DNA of 64,000 nucleotides from Lachnospiraceae bacterium YSB2008. GTDB lineage: Bacteria > Bacillota > Clostridia > Lachnospirales > Lachnospiraceae. Where the stretch lies: positions 62,001 to 126,000 of the forward strand of contig JHWR01000004.1 of assembly GCA_000687655.1 (NCBI GenBank). Reading direction: 5' to 3'. Shown here piece after piece: positions 36,082 to 47,200 of the stretch (position 1 is its first letter; each line of letters opens with the position of its first letter). The notes below the pieces were generated by a model. It was not told the DNA's origin. It was given only the letters and a program-made list of their open reading frames with translations, and did not search any database. The position numbers and the translations under genes are program-made.

Positions 36082-38283
36082 ATGGATAGAGTGGGAAGAG
36101 TTATCAAAAAAATACTGACATCTTATGAGTTTTATTTCAGCGTACTTATCATTTATTATGAGATATTCTTTCATATGCTGAAGTTTTCATTTTCATTTAA
36201 GAACATATTTACTCTGATGCTTTTCTCAGTATGCTATGGCACAGTTCTGGGATTTATAGCCAGCCTTCTTCCTAAGAAGGGCAGAGTTATATACACCATA
36301 ATTGTGTCATTTGTTTTATATTTCTATTTCATTGCACATCTTATATATAATTATGTGTTCAATTCATTTCTGTCACTTTCCGGTGTTGGAGACGTGGCAG
36401 GACAGGCTCTTGATTTCAGAAATGTTGTGTTTAAGGCTCTGCTGACTAAAATAGTTATTGTTTTACTCTGGCTGCTTCCGATTCTTTTCTATATTATCTT
36501 CGGAAGAAAGCTGCTGAATAAAGAACGCCATAAATTGCTTACATATGGATACGAAGCTCTGTTTTATGCAATCTTTACATTTTACATATTCCTTTTCCTG
36601 TCAATGGGAGATAATGGATATAATTCTGCATATCATGTTTTCAAGAACTATGATTCAGTGGATCTTTCCATAGAGAAGCTGGGTATAGTGGAGAGCGTTG
36701 TGTTAGATACAAAGTATGCGGCAAAGAGTGCTCTGGGCTTTGAAAAACAAAGTGCTGATTTTGCTGATGAAAACGGCTTTGATCCTGACTACGTTCCTGC
36801 TCCGGTTAATCCTGCTACAGTGTCTGATGCATCAGCAGGAGACAGTATGGCAAAGGGTGATGAAGAACCAACTACTGAGGAAACCACGGAGGAACCGGTA
36901 GATACATCTCCGAATATTCTTGATGTTGATTTTGATAAGATAGATGCAGAAGCTGGGAATGGAAATATAACGGCTATAAATGAGTATCTCAGAACAGCCC
37001 AGACTACACATAAAAACGAGTACACGGGCATGTTTGAAGGCTATAATCTTATATTTGTTTGTGCTGAAGGCTTCAATGGATATGTGGTCAGTGAAACTAC
37101 GACCCCGACTCTTTATAAGATGATGCACAAAGGATTCTATTTCACTAATTATTACACACCTCTCTGGTATGGATCTACCAGTGGCGGCGAGTATGCAAAT
37201 CTGACAGGACTGCTCCCAAGGAGCGGCGGATATCTTTCCATGAACAAGTTAGGCAGTATAGGTGCATACATGCCATTTACTCTTGGAAACCAGTCGAAGA
37301 GAGCCGGCTATAATGTTTTTGCTTTCCATGATAACGATTATACATACTATAAAAGACATATATCTCATCCATATCTCGGATATGATAACTGGACGGGAGT
37401 TGGAAATGGATTGCCATTTGAGACCAATTCGAACGGCAGGCAGTTATGGCCTCAGTCAGATCTTTTCATGGAACAGAATACATTTGATCTTTATAAAGAT
37501 CAGGAACCTTTCCATGTATACTATATGACTGTAAGTGGACATCTTCCATATACATATTCAAGTAATTCAATGTCTGTCAAGCATAAAGACTATGTTGAGA
37601 ATATGCCTTACTCAGAGTCAACCAGAGCCTATATAGCATGTCAGTATGAGCTTGAGCTTATGATGAAGGCACTTCTTGATGACCTTGAAAAGGAAGGAAT
37701 AGCTGATCATACGCTTATAGTTCTTGTTCCTGACCATGTACCATATAACAATAAGAGTATTGTAGATGAACTGGCGGGAAAGACCCTGGACAATACATTT
37801 GGATGGTACAAGAATGCATTTATTCTGTACAGCCCGAGCATGGAACATAGGACAATAGTAACCAAGTATTGTATGAGTCTTGATGTCCTTCCGACTGTAT
37901 CCAATCTTATGGGCTTCAAATATGATTCGCGTATGCTTGCGGGGCAGGATGTCATGTCTACAAATGAAGGGCTTGTCATATTGAATGACGGAAGCTTTAT
38001 AACGGATTCATGCCGCTATAATGCCGGTACGGGGGAAGTTACCGGAAATGTGGATGACAGTTATATAGATTATTATAAGAATGTCTGCAAGAATAAAAGA
38101 AGTGTTTCCGATGCGATTCTTGTTAATAACTATTATAAATATATAGAAGAGTACATCGAGGAACCTGAAACTGATGAAGAGGATGAGTCAGACGAAGAAG
38201 ACTCAGATGATGAGGAAGAAGATTCTGACGAAAAGGATGACTCAGATGATCATGACGACGAAAAAGAAGAGGATGAAGAGTAG
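36082..38283 (+). CDS. LtaS/sulfatase-type membrane enzyme with acidic tail
   Basis: This 733-residue protein has about five membrane helices in the first 190 residues, a Thr/Glu-rich linker and an extracellular alkaline-phosphatase-fold domain. Candidate active-site residues are Glu329 (CAEGFNG), nucleophile Thr366 (GSTSGGEYAN) and Asp551-His552 (VPDHVPY). The plan is that of lipoteichoic acid synthase and phosphoglycerol transferases, which move glycerol phosphate from lipid to a polymer. The last 45 residues are almost all Asp, Glu and Ser. The ATG has only a weak site; an in-frame TTG lies 18 bp upstream. The exact substrate is not known. Confidence 0.82.
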   Translation: MDRVGRVIKKILTSYEFYFSVLIIYYEIFFHMLKFSFSFKNIFTLMLFSVCYGTVLGFIASLLPKKGRVIYTIIVSFVLYFYFIAHLIYNYVFNSFLSLSGVGDVAGQALDFRNVVFKALLTKIVIVLLWLLPILFYIIFGRKLLNKERHKLLTYGYEALFYAIFTFYIFLFLSMGDNGYNSAYHVFKNYDSVDLSIEKLGIVESVVLDTKYAAKSALGFEKQSADFADENGFDPDYVPAPVNPATVSDASAGDSMAKGDEEPTTEETTEEPVDTSPNILDVDFDKIDAEAGNGNITAINEYLRTAQTTHKNEYTGMFEGYNLIFVCAEGFNGYVVSETTTPTLYKMMHKGFYFTNYYTPLWYGSTSGGEYANLTGLLPRSGGYLSMNKLGSIGAYMPFTLGNQSKRAGYNVFAFHDNDYTYYKRHISHPYLGYDNWTGVGNGLPFETNSNGRQLWPQSDLFMEQNTFDLYKDQEPFHVYYMTVSGHLPYTYSSNSMSVKHKDYVENMPYSESTRAYIACQYELELMMKALLDDLEKEGIADHTLIVLVPDHVPYNNKSIVDELAGKTLDNTFGWYKNAFILYSPSMEHRTIVTKYCMSLDVLPTVSNLMGFKYDSRMLAGQDVMSTNEGLVILNDGSFITDSCRYNAGTGEVTGNVDDSYIDYYKNVCKNKRSVSDAILVNNYYKYIEEYIEEPETDEEDESDEEDSDDEEEDSDEKDDSDDHDDEKEEDEE

Positions 38284-38302
38284 TATATAAAGGGGACAAA
38301 GC

Positions 38303-39166
38303 ATGGACGAAAAAAGATTGGGGCTGGTTCTGGAAGGCGGCGGAATGCGCGGTATATATACGGCAGGCGTTCTGGATGAGTTTCTTCTTAATGATATAAA
38401 GGTCGATGGACTTGTCGGAGTATCCGCAGGAATACTTCATGGTATTACATATATGGCAGAACAGTTCGGAAGAGATGCAAGATATTATGTAAACCTTAGA
38501 AGTGACAAAAGATTCATGAGCATAAATTCGCTCATCAAGACCGGTGATCTATGCGAAGTTGAATTCTGTTACAAGGAAATTCCTGATAAGCTTTATCCTC
38601 TTGATTATGATAAGTTCAAAGAGAATGCTGCAAAAGCTGAGGTGTATTCCTGTGTCACAAATGTAGAGACAGGTAAAGCAGATTATATAAGGATATATGA
38701 CCTCAGAACTGACGATATGGATGTTGTAAGAGCTTCTGCGTCACTTCCCATGGTATCAAGAATAGTTGAATATAAAGGTGGTAAATACCTCGATGGCGGA
38801 ACAAGTGATTCAATACCTGTTGGTTTCATGAGGAAGCAGGGATTCGAAAAGAATATCGTTGTTCTTACTCAGCCCGAGGGATATGTTAAGAAGAAGGATA
38901 AGACCATGCCTGTAATGAAGAGACTTTACAGGAATTATCCGGAATACTTAAGGACTGCTGAGCATAGATATATTGATTATAACGAGACCATACGCGAATT
39001 AAAGAGACTTGAAGAGGCAGGTGAGATTCTTATTATCAAACCCAGCAGGGATCTCGGTATCAGCAGGACAGAGAAGAATAAAGAGAATATAAAGAGAATG
39101 TATAAACTTGGCAGATTTGATGCCATAAATATGATGGACAGGATTAAAGCGTATGTTGAAGGATAG
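38303..39166 (+). CDS. Patatin-like phospholipase
   Basis: This 287-residue protein has the patatin oxyanion loop (LEGGGMRGIY), nucleophile Ser41 in G-V-S-A-G and catalytic Asp164 in D-G-G, so the Ser-Asp dyad is complete. It is close to the bacterial family typified by YjjU/RssA-like hydrolases. No signal sequence or membrane segment is evident, so it is probably cytosolic. It overlaps birA by 14 bp. The native lipid substrate is unknown. Confidence 0.92.
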   Translation: MDEKRLGLVLEGGGMRGIYTAGVLDEFLLNDIKVDGLVGVSAGILHGITYMAEQFGRDARYYVNLRSDKRFMSINSLIKTGDLCEVEFCYKEIPDKLYPLDYDKFKENAAKAEVYSCVTNVETGKADYIRIYDLRTDDMDVVRASASLPMVSRIVEYKGGKYLDGGTSDSIPVGFMRKQGFEKNIVVLTQPEGYVKKKDKTMPVMKRLYRNYPEYLRTAEHRYIDYNETIRELKRLEEAGEILIIKPSRDLGISRTEKNKENIKRMYKLGRFDAINMMDRIKAYVEG

Positions 39167-40118
39167 TATTCTTCAGGATTTTGAAGACAGACGTGGTGAG
39201 CCGCTCTCAGGGCAGTTTCTTGCAGAGAAGTATAATGTATCGAGAAATGCTGTATGGAAGGCTGTGAATTCCCTGAAGGAAGAGGGATATAATATTGTGT
39301 CCGGAAAGAACAGAGGATATTATCTTGATACTTCGAGTGACAAGGTATCTGTTCAGAGTATAAGAAGCTTTCTTCCTGACAGTATAAAAAACATGAACTT
39401 GATCTGTCTGGAAGAGATAGATTCTACTAACAATGAGATGAAGAGACATATCATTGATGGGATAGAATCTCCTTCGATTATTTATGCTGATATGCAGACA
39501 GGTGGAAGAGGACGTCTGGGCAGGAGCTTTTATTCACCATCAGGTAAAGGTATATATATGTCGCTTTATTACAGGGTTCCCGGAGGTGTCAGAAATCCGA
39601 TGCTTATCACTATGGCTGCAGCTGTAGCTGTAATAGATGCCATAGAAAAGCTGACAGACATCAAGCCATCTGTTAAATGGGTGAATGATATATATATAGG
39701 CGACAGGAAAACAGCCGGAATACTTACAGAGGCGGTTACAGATCTTGAGACCGGGCTTTCTGAAAATGTCATAGTAGGCATAGGCATAAATGTAAAGAAA
39801 GAGGATTTTCCTTCTGATATCAGATATAAGGTTACATCGCTTGGAAAAGATGATCTGAACAGAAGTGAGTTTGTTGCTGAGATAGCTTCCGGGCTTTTAA
39901 AATATTATGCTGATATGAATCCTGATGATTTCATGGATAAATACATTTCTCATTCCAATGTTAGCGGTAAAAGAGTAAAGTATGAAGTGAATGGGGAGTC
40001 TGTTATCGGCAAGGTTATAGAGGTTATGAAGGATGGTGCCCTTTCAGTAAGAAGAGAGGACGGAACCATAGACAATATAACCACCGGAGAGATTCTGTTT
40101 CATGAATCGAAGCGGTGA
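39153..40118 (+). CDS. birA: Bifunctional biotin operon repressor/biotin-protein ligase
   Basis: This 321-residue protein has an N-terminal winged helix (residues 1-65, with FLAEKYNVSRNAVWKAVNSL) and a ligase domain carrying the biotinyl-AMP loop GGRGRLGRSF, YMSLYYRVP and WVNDIYIGDRKTAGIL. A small C-terminal SH3-like domain follows. Because the DNA-binding domain is present, it probably both attaches biotin to carboxylases and represses biotin genes. No bio gene is adjacent, so any target is elsewhere. Confidence 0.94.
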   Translation: MLKDSILQDFEDRRGEPLSGQFLAEKYNVSRNAVWKAVNSLKEEGYNIVSGKNRGYYLDTSSDKVSVQSIRSFLPDSIKNMNLICLEEIDSTNNEMKRHIIDGIESPSIIYADMQTGGRGRLGRSFYSPSGKGIYMSLYYRVPGGVRNPMLITMAAAVAVIDAIEKLTDIKPSVKWVNDIYIGDRKTAGILTEAVTDLETGLSENVIVGIGINVKKEDFPSDIRYKVTSLGKDDLNRSEFVAEIASGLLKYYADMNPDDFMDKYISHSNVSGKRVKYEVNGESVIGKVIEVMKDGALSVRREDGTIDNITTGEILFHESKR

Positions 40119-40161
40119 TTTTGCTGCAAAAAATAGTATAAAAAAATAATAAAAATTGGTG

Positions 40162-40190
40162 TTGACACGTATATCACATTGTGGTAATAT
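40162..40190 (+). promoter_or_regulatory. Sigma-A promoter of the tRNA-Gly gene
   Basis: A perfect TTGACA is followed after 17 bp by TAATAT, 28 bp before the tRNA 5' end. Confidence 0.85.
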
Positions 40191-40217
40191 ACACACGTTG
40201 CTGAAAAAGTGACGTAT

Positions 40218-40289
40218 GCGCGAGTGGCTCAGCGGTGGAGCATCTCCTTGCCAAGGAGAGGGTCGCGGGTTCGATTCCCGTCTCGCGCT
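40218..40289 (+). tRNA. tRNA-Gly (anticodon GCC)
   Basis: The acceptor stem GCGCGAG pairs with CTCGCGC, the anticodon stem TCTCC with GGAGA, and the T arm is intact (GCGGGTTCGATTCCCGT). The loop TTGCCAA places anticodon GCC at 40250-40252. The discriminator base is T and CCA is not encoded. It is transcribed as a single-gene unit with its own promoter and terminator. Confidence 0.97.
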
Positions 40290-40319
40290 TTTTGTGTATC
40301 TTGAAGCATTATTTGGGGT

Positions 40320-40360
40320 GTTCTGAAACGTTGTCAGGTTTCAGAACCTTTTTGTTTTTT
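40320..40360 (+). terminator. Intrinsic terminator after tRNA-Gly
   Basis: GTTCTGAAAC pairs perfectly with GTTTCAGAAC around an 8-nt loop, followed by CCTTTTTGTTTTTT. Confidence 0.93.
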
Positions 40361-40380
40361 AAACAAAGACAGGTAAGTAT

Positions 40381-42429
40381 ATGAAGAGCTTTCTGAAAAA
40401 GTTTGAGGAAGGATTTAAGAGAATAGTCAAGAAGTCCAATGATGTCCCTCTTTGGGTCTGGGTACTTCAATGTCTTATAATTGCAATTCTTCTGGAGTTT
40501 TTCCTGGAAATACTGGGAAGACGTTCCCTGTTCAGTGCGGCTCTTTTTGTTTTTCACTCGCCACTTGTTTTTGTTTATAATATGTTTCTTGTGTTCTTTA
40601 CACTTCTTCTCGGCCTTCTGTCAAAGAAGAGAGTGTTTCTTGTAGGTTTTATCGGACTCATATGGTTTGTTATGGGTACCATAAACTTCTTTGTGCTCGG
40701 TCACAGGATTACTCCATTTTCATTCATTGATTTCCTTATGGTTTCAGATGTAATGAGTATGATGGATGTATATTTTAATTCGTTCCAGCAGTTCCTGATA
40801 TTTGCAGGTATTTTCATTTTTATCGCAATTATGGTATTTGCTTTCATCAAAGCGCCGAAGATCAAAGGAAGTGTGCACTATGTTACAACCATACTTATAT
40901 GCTTCGCGGCTTTCGGAGTTGTGTACCTTCTTACTATTATGGGTATTAAGACGGATCTGATATCAGATGACTTTTCCAATCTTGGAACTGCATATAAAGA
41001 TTATGGATTTGCTTACTGTTTTTCAAACAGCGTGATCGATGTAGGTATAAGTGAACCTGATGACTACAGCAAGGATCGTTTGGATGAAATAGGAACAGAG
41101 GCTAACAAGGCTTCCAACTACAGAAGACCGATAAGAAAGAAACAGCCTGATATCATAGTTATTCAGCTCGAATCTTTTATAGATATAGACAGAGTAGAGG
41201 GTATCCACACTGATAGAGAGTCCATACCTTACTTTAAGAAGTACCAGGAGAAGTTTCCTTCAGGATATCTGACTGTTCCTGCCATAGGAGCGGGAACTGC
41301 CAATACTGAATTTGAAATTCTTACAGGCATGAATTCCAAGGATTTCGGAGCAGGCGAATATCCATATAAGACTATACTTACAAGCAGACCTTGTGAGAGT
41401 CTGGCGCAGATTCTCAGACGTGATGGTTACAGCACTCACGCAATTCATAACAACAGAGCCAAATTCTACAGCAGGGATGAGGTTTATCCTAACCTTGGAT
41501 TTGAAACTTTTACATCTCTTGAATACATGACAGATATCGAGAGGACAGAAACCAACTGGGCAAAGGACGGCATACTGGTTGATGAAATCATCAAGGCACT
41601 GAATTCAACTCCGGGCAGAGACTTTGTCTTCACTATATCAGTCCAGGGTCATGGAAAGTATCCTAAGGATGAGCTTAAGTGTGAAGAACATATCAAGGTG
41701 ACCAGAGATGACCAGGATCCTGAATTGACGAACCAGTTCGGATACTTCGTTAATCAATGCTACGAAATGGATGAGATGATAGCTGAACTTAAGGCAAAGC
41801 TTGACAGAAGAGGAACGGATTATATCCTTTTCCTTTATGGTGATCATATCCCTAGTTTGGAATTCACGGACGGACAGTTCAAGAAGGGTGACATCAATCA
41901 GACAGAATATGTCATAGTCAATAACATGAATCTCAATATTCCTGATAAAGACATATGTACATATGAATTTTCTGACATCCTGCTTACTTATCTGGGTATT
42001 GATAAGGGTATAATGCAGAAGACTCATAGCAGATACATATATATGCTCGATAAGCCTGAGGAGTATCCAAAGGCTCAGCTTGACCTTGAATACGACATAC
42101 TTTACGGGAATCATTACATTTATGACCATGTTGAAAAATACGAACGTGTCGACATGAAGATGGGCATAGATACGATAACCGTAAATGGAGTCAGAGTGAA
42201 TCAGGATGGCAGCATAGTCGTTTCCGGAGACCACTTTACCGAATTCTCCAAAGTTTTAATAAATGATGACAGATTTGAGACTGTTTATATAGACGAACAT
42301 AACCTTCTTGTTGAGGCATCAGAAGCTCCTGACGAGATAGTAAGCGGTAAAACTGTTATAAAGGTTGCTCAGATTGATAAGAAGAAGCATCTGCTAACAG
42401 AAACTGACGAATTTGTCTATAAGAAATAA
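40381..42429 (+). CDS. LtaS-like sulfatase-fold membrane enzyme with C-terminal IPT-like domain
   Basis: This 682-residue protein has about five membrane helices in residues 20-190 and an extracellular alkaline-phosphatase-type domain. Candidate catalytic residues are Glu264 (QLESF), nucleophile Thr306 (GAGTANTEFE) and Asp488-His489 (YGDHIPS). They fit the lipoteichoic acid synthase/phosphoglycerol transferase family better than the other copy in the window does. The last 85 residues form a beta-rich IPT/TIG-like tail (ITVNGVRVNQDGSIVV). It begins soon after a terminator; the next gene has its own promoter. The exact polymer product is not known. Confidence 0.85.
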   Translation: MKSFLKKFEEGFKRIVKKSNDVPLWVWVLQCLIIAILLEFFLEILGRRSLFSAALFVFHSPLVFVYNMFLVFFTLLLGLLSKKRVFLVGFIGLIWFVMGTINFFVLGHRITPFSFIDFLMVSDVMSMMDVYFNSFQQFLIFAGIFIFIAIMVFAFIKAPKIKGSVHYVTTILICFAAFGVVYLLTIMGIKTDLISDDFSNLGTAYKDYGFAYCFSNSVIDVGISEPDDYSKDRLDEIGTEANKASNYRRPIRKKQPDIIVIQLESFIDIDRVEGIHTDRESIPYFKKYQEKFPSGYLTVPAIGAGTANTEFEILTGMNSKDFGAGEYPYKTILTSRPCESLAQILRRDGYSTHAIHNNRAKFYSRDEVYPNLGFETFTSLEYMTDIERTETNWAKDGILVDEIIKALNSTPGRDFVFTISVQGHGKYPKDELKCEEHIKVTRDDQDPELTNQFGYFVNQCYEMDEMIAELKAKLDRRGTDYILFLYGDHIPSLEFTDGQFKKGDINQTEYVIVNNMNLNIPDKDICTYEFSDILLTYLGIDKGIMQKTHSRYIYMLDKPEEYPKAQLDLEYDILYGNHYIYDHVEKYERVDMKMGIDTITVNGVRVNQDGSIVVSGDHFTEFSKVLINDDRFETVYIDEHNLLVEASEAPDEIVSGKTVIKVAQIDKKKHLLTETDEFVYKK

Positions 42430-42478
42430 TTAACGAAGTGAGCGGAAATTTTTATGAATTTTTGAATACTATGCCGTG

Positions 42479-42507
42479 TTGACACTCGTTTTGAAGTTTG
42501 TTATCAT
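42479..42507 (+). promoter_or_regulatory. Sigma-A promoter of guaB
   Basis: A perfect TTGACA is followed after 17 bp by TATCAT, about 50 bp before the start codon. Confidence 0.8.
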
Positions 42508-42525
42508 ACTTAAAATTCAAAGTAA

Positions 42526-44010
<1,485 letters not shown>

Positions 44011-44049
44011 GGTTGGCAGGAGTGATCAGTGCATACATAAATTATACTT

Positions 44050-44081
44050 TTGTAGGAGGGTGAACTGTTTCCCTCCTACAA
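44050..44081 (+). promoter_or_regulatory. Hairpin with masked GGAGGG in the typA leader
   Basis: TTGTAGGAGGG pairs perfectly with CCCTCCTACAA (11 bp, 10-nt loop). The left arm contains a consensus ribosome-binding sequence. No T-tract follows, which argues against a plain terminator. It lies 25 bp before typA, whose own site is weak. Confidence 0.6.
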
Positions 44082-44106
44082 CTGTTGTAGAAAGATGGGT
44101 TAAAAA

Positions 44107-45933
44107 ATGATAAGAGAAGATGTAAGAAATATTGCTATCATAGCTCACGTAGATCATGGTAAGACTACGCTGGTTGACGGACTTCTACGCCAGAGCGGAA
44201 TCTTCAGAACCAATCAGGAAGTGGTTGAGAGAGTTATGGATTCCAATGATATTGAGAGGGAGAGAGGAATTACCATACTTTCAAAGAATACGGCTGTTGA
44301 TTATAATGGCATCAAGATCAACATCATTGATACCCCGGGTCATGCTGATTTCGGTGGTGAGGTTGAACGTGTACTTAAGATGGTAAATGGAGTCATCCTT
44401 GTTGTTGATGCATTTGAAGGTGCTATGCCACAGACAAGATTCGTACTTCAGAAGGCTCTTGCACTGAACCTTTCAGTTATCGTTTGTATCAATAAGATTG
44501 ACCGTCCTGATGCCCGTATAGCAGAGGTTGAGGATGAGGTTCTTGAGCTTCTTATGGATCTTGACGCAACAGAGGAACAGCTTGACTGTCCTTTTGTATA
44601 TGCTTCAGCAAAGGAAGGTGTTGCTTCATACAAGGCTGATGAGCCGGGAACAGATATGAAGCCTCTTTTCGAGACTATAATCAATCATATTCCTGCTCCT
44701 GAAGGGGATCCTGAGGCAGGGGTTCAGATGCTCATAAGCACAATTGATTATAATGAATATACAGGTCGTATAGGTGTCGGTAAGGTTGACAACGGTACCA
44801 TAAAGGTTAATATGGATGCTGTGCTTGTTAACCATCATGAGCCTGATTATCAGAAGAGAGTTAAAGTCGGCAAGCTTTACGAATACAGAGGACTTAACCG
44901 TTATGAGGTTGAGGAGGCTACAGTCGGTGCCATAGTCGCTATATCAGGTATGGAAGAGATCAAGATTGGTGATACTATATGTTCACCGGAGAATCCGGAG
45001 AGCATTCCATTTCAGAAGATAACTGATCCTACAATTTCTATGGACTTCATGGTAAATGATTCACCTCTTGCAGGTAAGGAAGGTAAGTTCGTTACATCCC
45101 GTCACCTGAGAGACAGACTTTTCCGTGAGCTGAATACTGACGTAGGACTCAGAGTAGAAGAGACAGATTCCATGGACTGCTTCAAGGTATCAGGAAGAGG
45201 TGAACTTCACCTTTCAGTCCTTATCGAAAATATGCGTCGTGAAGGCTATGAATTTGCAGTCAGCAAGGCTGAGGTTATATATAAGACAAATGAGCTCGGA
45301 AAGAAAGAAGAGCCATTTGAGATTGCAACAATAGATGTTCCGGATGAATACTCAGGAACTATCATAAATATGCTTGCAATCCGTAAAGGTGAGATGACAG
45401 GAATGGCAACAGCCGGTACAGGTATGACAAGACTGGAGTTCAGAATTCCTTCACGTGGTCTCATAGGTTTCAGAGGACCTTTCCTTACAGCTACAAAGGG
45501 TAACGGAGTAATCAATACACTATTTGATGGCTACGATGCATATAAGGGTGATATGTCATACAGACAGAATGGCTCACTTATAGCATTCGAAGACGGAACA
45601 TCAATCACTTACGGACTTTTCAATGCACAGGAGAGAGGAACTCTCTTCATAGGACCGGGCGTTCAGGTTTATGCCGGAATGGTTGTCGGTGAGACAGGAC
45701 GTGCAGAAGATATAGAAGTAAATGTATGTAAGACGAAGCATCTTTCCAATACACGTGCTTCAGGCTCTGATGATGCGCTGAAATTGACACCGCCAAGAAT
45801 ACTTTCGCTTGAACAGGCGCTCGACTTCATTGATACAGACGAGCTTCTTGAGATAACACCGGAGAATCTCCGTATCCGTAAGAAGATACTTGATTCCCGT
45901 ATGAGAATGCGTGCATCACGTAATGCACAGTAA
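44107..45933 (+). CDS. typA: Ribosome-associated GTPase TypA/BipA
   Basis: This 608-residue translational GTPase of the EF-G family affects ribosome assembly and stress or cold growth. G1 is [11 protein letters not shown]3 is DTPGHADF and G4 is NKID, followed by domains similar to EF-G. The C-terminal BipA domain carries [17 protein letters not shown]. The site before the ATG is weak (GATGGG). The upstream hairpin may set expression level. Confidence 0.96.
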   Translation: MIREDVRNIAIIAHVDHGKTTLVDGLLRQSGIFRTNQEVVERVMDSNDIERERGITILSKNTAVDYNGIKINIIDTPGHADFGGEVERVLKMVNGVILVVDAFEGAMPQTRFVLQKALALNLSVIVCINKIDRPDARIAEVEDEVLELLMDLDATEEQLDCPFVYASAKEGVASYKADEPGTDMKPLFETIINHIPAPEGDPEAGVQMLISTIDYNEYTGRIGVGKVDNGTIKVNMDAVLVNHHEPDYQKRVKVGKLYEYRGLNRYEVEEATVGAIVAISGMEEIKIGDTICSPENPESIPFQKITDPTISMDFMVNDSPLAGKEGKFVTSRHLRDRLFRELNTDVGLRVEETDSMDCFKVSGRGELHLSVLIENMRREGYEFAVSKAEVIYKTNELGKKEEPFEIATIDVPDEYSGTIINMLAIRKGEMTGMATAGTGMTRLEFRIPSRGLIGFRGPFLTATKGNGVINTLFDGYDAYKGDMSYRQNGSLIAFEDGTSITYGLFNAQERGTLFIGPGVQVYAGMVVGETGRAEDIEVNVCKTKHLSNTRASGSDDALKLTPPRILSLEQALDFIDTDELLEITPENLRIRKKILDSRMRMRASRNAQ

Positions 45934-45968
45934 TAGATTGATAAGGTATATATACAGTCGCAGGAAAC

Positions 45969-47090
45969 ATGGAGGGTAAAAAGTTGGAGAATATTATATT
46001 AACAGGTGACAGACCTACGGGCAGACTTCACCTCGGACATTATGTAGGATCACTCAGGAGAAGAGTAGAGCTTCAGAACAGTGGTGAATTTGACAAGATA
46101 TTCATTATGATAGCTGATGCTCAGGCGCTTACTGATAATTTCGATAATCCGGACAAAATCAGAGATAATATCATAGAGGTTGCTCTTGATTATCTTTCAG
46201 CAGGACTTGATCCTTCCAAGGTTAATATTTTTATACAGTCAGCTGTTACAGAACTGACTGAGCTTACATTTTATTATATGAATCTTGTTACTATTTCAAG
46301 ACTTGAGAGAAATCCAACCGTTAAGGCTGAGATGCAGCTCAGAAATTTTGAAACAAGTATTCCGGCTGGTTTCTTTACATATCCTGTAAGTCAGACTTCA
46401 GATATTACTGCATTCAAGGCTACAGTAGTTCCTGTAGGTGAGGATCAGCTCCCTATGCTTGAGCAGGCAAGAGAGATAGTCAGAAAGTTCAATGCAACCT
46501 ACTGTGAAGAAGGCAAAGAGGTTCTTGTTGAGCCAAAGGCACTCATACCTGAGAATTCAGTATGTTCAAGACTTCCTGGTACAGATGGTAAAGCTAAGAT
46601 GAGTAAGTCACTTGGTAACTGTATATATCTTTCTGATACACCTGAAGAGGTTAGACAGAAGGTTATGAGCATGTATACAGATCCTAATCATATCAAGATT
46701 ACTGATCCGGGATCGCTTGAAGGAAATACAGTATTTACATATCTCGATGCATTTGCAAAGGATGAAGACTTCGCTAAGTTCTGTCCTGATTATAAGAACC
46801 TTGACGAGATGAAAGAGCATTATCAGAGAGGCGGACTTGGTGATGTTAAGGTTAAGAAGTTCCTCCTTGCAGTACTTGAGCAGGAGCTTGCACCTATCCG
46901 TGAAAGAAGAAAGCAGTACGAGAAGGATATACCTGCAGTATATGAGATTCTTAAGAAGGGTACTGAAGCAGCAAGTGCAGAAGCAGCTAAGACACTTTCC
47001 GAAGTAAGAGCTGCTATGAGAATCAATTACTTTGATGATGCTGAACTTATTGCAAGTCAGCAGAAGAAGTTTAACAGTACAGCTGAATAA
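45969..47090 (+). CDS. trpS: Tryptophan-tRNA ligase
   Basis: This 373-residue class I synthetase charges tRNA-Trp. It has the HIGH-like GHYVGSL and KMSKS ([10 protein letters not shown]), plus [13 protein letters not shown] near the start. The ATG given has only a close AGGA. A TTG five codons on (45984) has an ideal GGAGGG at 7 nt and may be the real start. It shares a bidirectional terminator with the convergent FHA gene. Confidence 0.95.
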   Translation: MEGKKLENIILTGDRPTGRLHLGHYVGSLRRRVELQNSGEFDKIFIMIADAQALTDNFDNPDKIRDNIIEVALDYLSAGLDPSKVNIFIQSAVTELTELTFYYMNLVTISRLERNPTVKAEMQLRNFETSIPAGFFTYPVSQTSDITAFKATVVPVGEDQLPMLEQAREIVRKFNATYCEEGKEVLVEPKALIPENSVCSRLPGTDGKAKMSKSLGNCIYLSDTPEEVRQKVMSMYTDPNHIKITDPGSLEGNTVFTYLDAFAKDEDFAKFCPDYKNLDEMKEHYQRGGLGDVKVKKFLLAVLEQELAPIRERRKQYEKDIPAVYEILKKGTEAASAEAAKTLSEVRAAMRINYFDDAELIASQQKKFNSTAE

Positions 47091-47137
47091 TTACACACCG
47101 CGCTAAAAACGGCACTTGTAGCATATCTAAAATAATG

Positions 47138-47173
47138 AAAAAACCGGGCATCCATTGGGAAACCCGGTTTTTT
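47138..47173. terminator. Bidirectional terminator between trpS and the FHA gene
   Basis: AAAAAACCGGG pairs with CCCGGTTTTTT around a 14-nt loop. T-runs occur on both strands, so it can end both converging transcripts. Confidence 0.93.
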
Positions 47174-47200
47174 ATTAAACATTATAAAGATTCTGAAATA

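Noticed and set aside
35332-36174. A 280-codon open frame on the minus strand opposite pyrE
   Set aside because: It lies across pyrE and the small membrane gene, has no ribosome-binding site, and its translation shows low-complexity Ser/Ile/Tyr content typical of an antisense frame.
44050-44081. The typA leader hairpin as a standard intrinsic terminator of guaB
   Set aside because: The stem is strong, but the following bases (CTGTTGTAG) are not a T-tract. It is kept as regulatory with moderate confidence; termination cannot be excluded.
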